A stretch of DNA of 10,099 nucleotides, from contig JAHZIE010000009.1 in the NCBI GenBank assembly GCA_019419895.1, forward strand, positions 50,711 through 60,809, in the 5' to 3' direction. Under the pieces are notes generated by a model. The model had not been told where the DNA came from, searched no databases, and saw only the letters and a list, made by a program, of their open reading frames with translations. Source of the DNA: Clostridiales bacterium. Its GTDB lineage: Bacteria; Bacillota; Clostridia; Oscillospirales; Acutalibacteraceae. This document shows positions 6,686 to 10,099 of this stretch, in pieces. Positions within the stretch are counted from its first letter, which is position 1, and every line of letters begins with the position of its first letter. The translations under genes and the position numbers were made by a program.

Positions 6686-7345
6686 ATGAGCCAGTCCAAT
6701 GTGTATGGATATATCAGAGTATCCACGAGAGAACAAAATGAAGATCGTCAGCTGATAGCCCTACGCGCGTTTCCTGTGGAGGATTCCCACATTTTCTTGG
6801 ATAAATTGAGCGGTAAGGATTTTAACCGTCCTCAATATAAAAAATTGGTCAAAAAAATGCAGGAGGGTGATCTCCTGGTTATTAAAAGCATTGACCGGCT
6901 GGGAAGAAATTATGAGGAGATTCAAAATCAATGGAGAAAGCTGACAAAAGAGAAAAAAGTGGATATTGTTGTGCTTGATATGCCGTTGCTGGACACTAGA
7001 AAAAAAGAAAAAAATCTGACAGGAACTTTTATCGCCGATTTAGTTCTTCAGATTTTGTCTTATGTAGCTCAGACGGAGCGTGAAAATATTAAGCAAAGGC
7101 AGCGGGAAGGTATCGCCGCGGCAAAACAGAGAGGTGTGAAATTCGGACGTCCAAGAAAGGAAATTCCCGTGATATTTCCGGATGTGGATCAAAGCTGGAA
7201 AAAGGGAGAAATCAATTCCAGACAGGCGGCAAGGCTGCTTTCAATCTCACAGGACACCTTTCTCAGATGGTCCAGGGAGGCTGCGCAAAAAGCGGAAAAA
7301 CAAAAACGCGCCCCCGGAACAGTGGAAGCGCAGAAAGAGGAGTAA
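6686..7345 (+). CDS. small serine recombinase (resolvase/invertase family)
   Basis: A 219-residue site-specific recombinase that cuts both strands at paired sites through a serine-phosphodiester link to resolve or invert DNA. Catalytic residues are visible: R11 and Ser13 in YIRVSTREQ, and D70, R71, R74 in SIDRLGRN, matching gamma-delta resolvase D67/R68/R71. The long dimer helix spans about 112-145, the GRPR arm that enters the minor groove is at 154-157, and a C-terminal helix-turn-helix lies at about 177-196 (NSRQAARLLSISQDTFLRW). The lysine/glutamate-rich tail beyond 197 is slightly longer than in classical resolvases. The ATG has AGGAGGAGAG in front. It is intact, monocistronic and convergent with azlD (6-bp gap). 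No transposase or phage gene accompanies it, so it may be a remnant of a mobile element, a chromosomal inversion/phase-variation enzyme, or a dimer-resolution protein. Target sites are unproven. Confidence 0.93.
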   Translation: MSQSNVYGYIRVSTREQNEDRQLIALRAFPVEDSHIFLDKLSGKDFNRPQYKKLVKKMQEGDLLVIKSIDRLGRNYEEIQNQWRKLTKEKKVDIVVLDMPLLDTRKKEKNLTGTFIADLVLQILSYVAQTERENIKQRQREGIAAAKQRGVKFGRPRKEIPVIFPDVDQSWKKGEINSRQAARLLSISQDTFLRWSREAAQKAEKQKRAPGTVEAQKEE

Positions 7346-7351
7346 CAAATT

Positions 7352-7672
7352 TTAAAGCATCCAGTCTATCAGCCGTTCGGTAATAAATACCGTTAGGCAG
7401 GAGGAGAGGGCAACTGTAAGAAGATCCTTTTCCGCCAAAGCAAGGATGACGCCCACCAACAGGCCGGCAATAGCCGACCAGATGGAACTGGTGGAAAAGA
7501 GAATTTCGGGGAAGGTCATGGCGCTGAGAACGGCAAAGGGGACATAATAGAGAAAAGACTGCGCAAAGCGGCTTTCAATTTTTTTATGAAAGGCGGCGAG
7601 AGGAATCATGCGGATCATATAGGTCACGCCTGCCATAACAAGAATATAAAGCAGATAAGCTGCCATTGACAA
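7352..7672 (-). CDS. azlD: AzlD-type small subunit of branched-chain amino acid exporter
   Basis: A 106-residue integral membrane protein with about four hydrophobic helices, matching the AzlD family by length, the N-terminal TYMIRMIPLAAF segment, the YYVPFAVLSAMTFPEI motif, and the C-terminal TVFITERLIDW. AzlD works with AzlC in exporting branched-chain amino acids and analogues such as azaleucine. It follows azlC after only 6 bp, so the two are cotranscribed and probably translationally coupled. I chose the TTG start at 7672 because the AGGAG Shine-Dalgarno, which overlaps the azlC stop, is 9 nt away; the next ATG at 7666 would be 15 nt away. The stop is 6 bp from the convergent recombinase stop, and no clear terminator fits between them. 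Confidence 0.92.
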   Translation of the reverse strand: MSMAAYLLYILVMAGVTYMIRMIPLAAFHKKIESRFAQSFLYYVPFAVLSAMTFPEILFSTSSIWSAIAGLLVGVILALAEKDLLTVALSSCLTVFITERLIDWML

Positions 7673-7678
7673 GATGGC

Positions 7679-8428
7679 TCACTCCTTTTCTAAACGGTTG
7701 CCGGAGATATCCGTCTGATGCTGAATTTCTACCCGAGGAAAAATCAGAGCTCCAATAGCGGCTGAAATCAAGGTACAGATAATAATCACAAAACCAGAAG
7801 ACACCTGGTTAAGGCCCGGCGTCCAGCGGAACAGACTGCTGAGTGTGGCTGAAATAAGGATGACAATGAATACAGAATGGCTCTTTTTGGCCGGAGGGAT
7901 GATAATGGCAAGAAACATTCCATAAATCGCAATTCCGAGAGCGGAGCCGACAATATCCGGCAGCAGGGTGCTTGCGACAGCTCCCAAAACAGTTCCCAGC
8001 CCCCAACCCAAATAAGGGAAAATCATTAAACCATACATGAATTTTTTAGAAAGATTTCCGTCTTGACTGCTGGCTACGGCAAAAATCTCGTCTGTGTTGC
8101 AGAAGGCGATAAGGCACCGCTGCGCCGTGTGAATTTTCTTTTCCAGCTTTTGAGAGAGAGAAAGGGACATCAGCGCGTAACGAAGATTGATGATCAGCTG
8201 CGTCATGGCCATTTCAATGAGAGAAGCGCCGCTCACAATCAGGGAAAGCCCTGCAAACTGTCCGGCGGAGGTGACGTTTGTCAAAGAGATTAAGATGGCA
8301 ACCCATACAGGAACCCCGGAAGAAACAGCTGTCATCCCAAAAGTAAAGGCGACGGAAAGATATCCCAGCCCGATGGGGATTCCGCTTTTCAGTCCCCGCT
8401 GAAATTCTGATTTTATCATTTTCTGCAC
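7679..8428 (-). CDS. azlC: AzlC-type large subunit of branched-chain amino acid exporter
   Basis: A 249-residue polytopic membrane protein of the AzlC family, the main permease of the AzlCD exporter. Conserved segments seen: FQRGLKSGIPIGLGYLSVAF, TSAGQFAGLSLI, the LINLRYALMSLSLSQKL stretch, and CNTDEIFAVASSQ. Several hydrophobic helices follow to the C terminus, which is short and charged. Length is normal. The chosen start is GTG at 8428, because AAAGGCGGG lies 7-11 nt before it; the in-frame ATG at 8419 is further away and would lose three residues. The gene is divergent from glyA across 265 bp, and that gap holds operator-like repeats. In Bacillus subtilis, azlCD is controlled by the Lrp-type regulator AzlB; no such regulator gene lies here. 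Confidence 0.92.
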   Translation of the reverse strand: MQKMIKSEFQRGLKSGIPIGLGYLSVAFTFGMTAVSSGVPVWVAILISLTNVTSAGQFAGLSLIVSGASLIEMAMTQLIINLRYALMSLSLSQKLEKKIHTAQRCLIAFCNTDEIFAVASSQDGNLSKKFMYGLMIFPYLGWGLGTVLGAVASTLLPDIVGSALGIAIYGMFLAIIIPPAKKSHSVFIVILISATLSSLFRWTPGLNQVSSGFVIIICTLISAAIGALIFPRVEIQHQTDISGNRLEKE

Positions 8429-8440
8429 AAATCAGCCCGC

Positions 8441-8498
8441 CTTTCCCCTTGAAGAAAGAAATTTTCATGCGACTTTAAGTATATCACAAAGGGGAAAG
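8441..8498. repeat. 10-bp perfect inverted repeat around the azlC core promoter
   Basis: CTTTCCCCTT (8441-8450) and AAGGGGAAAG (8489-8498) are exact inverted copies separated by 38 bp. The azlC extended -10 (8486-8478) lies between them. The left arm lies in the azlC leader next to the Shine-Dalgarno and the right arm in the -35/-10 spacer. It could be a two-site operator. A recombination site is a remote alternative. Confidence 0.5.
8478..8486 (-). promoter_or_regulatory. extended -10 promoter of azlCD
   Basis: On the - strand TGATATACT (8486-8478) is an extended -10. The matching -35 would be TTTTCT (8506-8501), which is weak, suggesting that an activator is needed. Expected start near 8471. 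Confidence 0.5.
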
Positions 8499-8519
8499 TA
8501 AGAAAATGGGAGGGAATAA

Positions 8520-8539
8520 ATTTGTCAATTGTGACAAAT
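8520..8539. promoter_or_regulatory. 20-bp palindromic operator between azlC and glyA
   Basis: ATTTGTCA (8520-8527) and TGACAAAT (8532-8539) are perfect inverted copies around a 4-bp centre. The centre is about 58 bp upstream of the expected azlC start, an activator-like position, and about 135 bp upstream of the glyA start. The core TTGTCA-N4-TGACAA looks like a dimeric repressor/activator site. It resembles Rex boxes but is two bases shorter, and does not match GlnR or CRP/FNR spacing. The regulator is unknown. Confidence 0.6.
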
Positions 8540-8629
8540 AGCACTTTTATTTTTCTTATTTCCTATCAAAGATTTGGAGAAAAATGACATATTTCCATCC
8601 TTCATTTCCCAGTTTTTCCGAAAAGCAGG

Positions 8630-8658
8630 TTGCGGAAAGGCTGTGATTGGAGTATAAT
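8630..8658 (+). promoter_or_regulatory. sigma-A-type promoter of glyA
   Basis: -35 TTGCGG (8630-8635), a 17-bp spacer, and a perfect -10 TATAAT (8653-8658). The start should be near 8665, leaving a leader of about 29 nt, too short for a riboswitch. The leader contains the AAGGAAG Shine-Dalgarno at 8681-8687. Confidence 0.8.
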
Positions 8659-8693
8659 AAGTCTAAAATATTGTTTTGGAAAGGAAGAACCCC

Positions 8694-9947
8694 ATGTACA
8701 ATGATATGCTTGACACGATAGGCTTTGTCAGCCGTTTTGATCCTGAAGTGGGCGAGGCGATGGGAAAAGAATTATTCCGTCAGCGCCGTAATCTGGAGCT
8801 GATAGCTTCAGAAAATCTGGTTTCCCCTGCTGTGATGGCCGCGATGGGAAGTGTTTTGACCAATAAATATGCGGAAGGATATCCGGGCAAACGGTATTAT
8901 GGCGGCTGTGAGTGTGTCGACGTGGTGGAGGAGATCGCACGCAAAAGGGCCTGCGAACTTTTTGGCGCAGAGCATGCAAATGTTCAGCCGCACTCCGGCG
9001 CGCAGGCAAACCTGGCGGTATATTTTTCACTGCTCAAACCGGGAGATACGGTAATGGGGATGAACCTTTCCGAAGGCGGACATCTGACTCACGGTTCCCC
9101 TGTCAATATGTCGGGTTCTTACTATAATTTTGTTGCTTACGGCGTAGATCCTGAAAGCCATGTAATAGATTATGAAGCGGTATATGCTCAGGCGATGGAG
9201 GTTAAGCCGAAGCTGATTGTTGCCGGTGCCAGCGCTTATCCCAGAATTATTGATTTCAAGAAGCTGCGCGAAATCGCGGATGCCTGCGGAGCCTACCTTA
9301 TGGTCGATATGGCCCATATTGCCGGATTGGTTGCTTCTGGAATGCATCCAAATCCGGTTCCCTATGCGGATGTAGTCACCACCACAACCCACAAAACCCT
9401 GAGGGGTCCCAGAGGCGGTATGATTCTTTGCAGGGAGGAGTATGCCAAGGCCATTGACAAGGCAATTTTCCCGGGAACCCAGGGCGGTCCTCTCATGCAT
9501 ATTATTGCCGCAAAGGCCGTCTGCCTGAAGGAGGCGCTTTCTCCTGAGTTTAAGCAGTACGGAAAAAATATTGTGGCAAATGCCGCCGCTCTTGCGGACG
9601 GTTTGATGAAACGCGGAGTGAAGCTGGTTTCCGGAGGAACGGATAACCATCTGATGCTTGTGGATCTCCGGGATAGGGAGATCACAGGAAAAGAACTAGA
9701 GCATAATCTGGATGAGGTCTACATTACCGTCAACAAGAATACCATTCCCAATGAGCCGAGAAGTCCCTTTATTACCAGCGGTATCCGTATCGGTACGCCG
9801 GCTGTTACCAGCCGCGGGCTCGGTGTGGAGGATATGGATCAGATTGCTGGATTCATTGCTGCCGCAATCGACAATTTCGCTGAAAATGCGGATGATATCC
9901 GCCGCGGTGTCGAGGCTTTGTGCAAAAAATATCCTTTGTATGAATAA
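8694..9947 (+). CDS. glyA: serine hydroxymethyltransferase
   Basis: A 417-residue PLP enzyme of the cytosol that interconverts serine and glycine while moving a one-carbon unit to or from tetrahydrofolate, feeding purine, thymidylate and methionine synthesis. Seen: N-terminal LELIASENLVS; TNKYAEGYPGKRYYGGCECVD, the substrate and folate contact region; NVQPHSGAQAN, the PLP phosphate region; VDMAHIAGLVASG; the PLP-binding lysine K234 in TTTTHKTLRGPRGG; and the C-terminal TSGIRIGTPAVTSRG. Length and motif order are normal for the family. I chose ATG 8694, because AAGGAAG sits 7-8 nt ahead; an in-frame TTG at 8676 lies upstream of that Shine-Dalgarno. The gene is monocistronic with its own promoter and terminator, and divergent from azlCD. 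Nothing is missing or unusual. Confidence 0.98.
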   Translation: MYNDMLDTIGFVSRFDPEVGEAMGKELFRQRRNLELIASENLVSPAVMAAMGSVLTNKYAEGYPGKRYYGGCECVDVVEEIARKRACELFGAEHANVQPHSGAQANLAVYFSLLKPGDTVMGMNLSEGGHLTHGSPVNMSGSYYNFVAYGVDPESHVIDYEAVYAQAMEVKPKLIVAGASAYPRIIDFKKLREIADACGAYLMVDMAHIAGLVASGMHPNPVPYADVVTTTTHKTLRGPRGGMILCREEYAKAIDKAIFPGTQGGPLMHIIAAKAVCLKEALSPEFKQYGKNIVANAAALADGLMKRGVKLVSGGTDNHLMLVDLRDREITGKELEHNLDEVYITVNKNTIPNEPRSPFITSGIRIGTPAVTSRGLGVEDMDQIAGFIAAAIDNFAENADDIRRGVEALCKKYPLYE

Positions 9948-9986
9948 AAGATTGGCGTGATGGAAATATAAGGTTCCGCCGTCTTT

Positions 9987-10024
9987 AAGAAAAGCCAGTA
10001 TCTTTTTTGATACTGGCTTTTCTT
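9987..10024 (+). terminator. glyA intrinsic terminator with a 16-bp perfect stem
   Basis: AAGAAAAGCCAGTATC (9987-10002) pairs fully with GATACTGGCTTTTCTT (10009-10024) around a TTTTTT loop, about 40 bp after the glyA stop. The 3' arm itself is T-rich (CTTTTCTT), and on the - strand the complement is similar, so it may work in both directions. Beyond it, 10025-10099 holds no gene that I can recognise. Confidence 0.75.
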
Positions 10025-10099
10025 GCTGCGTTTAGGCTTAAGCACCCCCCCGGTAGAACCAGGGGCAGGTAAAAAGGCGTTGGCAAAAAAACCTCCATG

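Overview
The window looks like chromosomal DNA from an anaerobic, low-to-moderate GC Gram-positive bacterium, most likely Clostridia. The clues are purine-rich Shine-Dalgarno sequences, sigma-A-type promoters, a lipobox-type solute-binding protein, a pair of flavin-dependent redox proteins typical of anaerobes, GTG and TTG start codons, and intrinsic terminators with T-tracts. No rRNA, tRNA, CRISPR array or insertion sequence was seen. The genus cannot be given from sequence alone.

Layout. (1) Bases 1-390 hold no protein gene, but the + strand contains several complementary segments that could form a pseudoknotted structured RNA ending at a T-run (381-386). (2) 452-1231 (-) is a lipoprotein amino-acid-binding protein with its own terminator (406-435) and promoter; a perfect 12-nt direct repeat abuts the -35 box. 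(3) 1523-2920 (+) is a divergently transcribed MATE-family efflux pump. (4) 2921-3606 is a long gap with no convincing gene, containing the terminator of the next operon (about 3423-3459). (5) 6311 to 3423 (-) is a three-gene operon read from a near-consensus promoter: a calcineurin-like metallophosphoesterase with an altered metal motif, an NADPH-dependent FMN reductase-type flavoprotein with a four-cysteine cluster, and a flavin reductase/flavoredoxin-type protein. (6) 6219-6685 is AT-rich and carries the operon promoter, a 14-bp hairpin, and the promoter of a lone small serine recombinase (6686-7345, +). (7) 7352-8428 (-) is azlCD, the two-subunit branched-chain amino acid exporter, using GTG and TTG starts. 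(8) 8429-8693 is a divergent control region with a 20-bp palindrome, a second inverted repeat around the azlC core promoter, and a TTGCGG-17-TATAAT promoter for glyA. (9) 8694-9947 (+) is glyA, serine hydroxymethyltransferase, followed by a 16-bp perfect stem terminator.

Most of the content is ordinary core or accessory metabolism: amino-acid uptake and export, drug/metabolite efflux, flavin redox chemistry and one-carbon/glycine-serine metabolism. The parts worth a second look are the putative structured RNA at the left edge, the operator-like repeats in the two divergent intergenic regions, the lone recombinase, and the altered phosphoesterase motif. I do not see strong evidence for a new multi-gene system.
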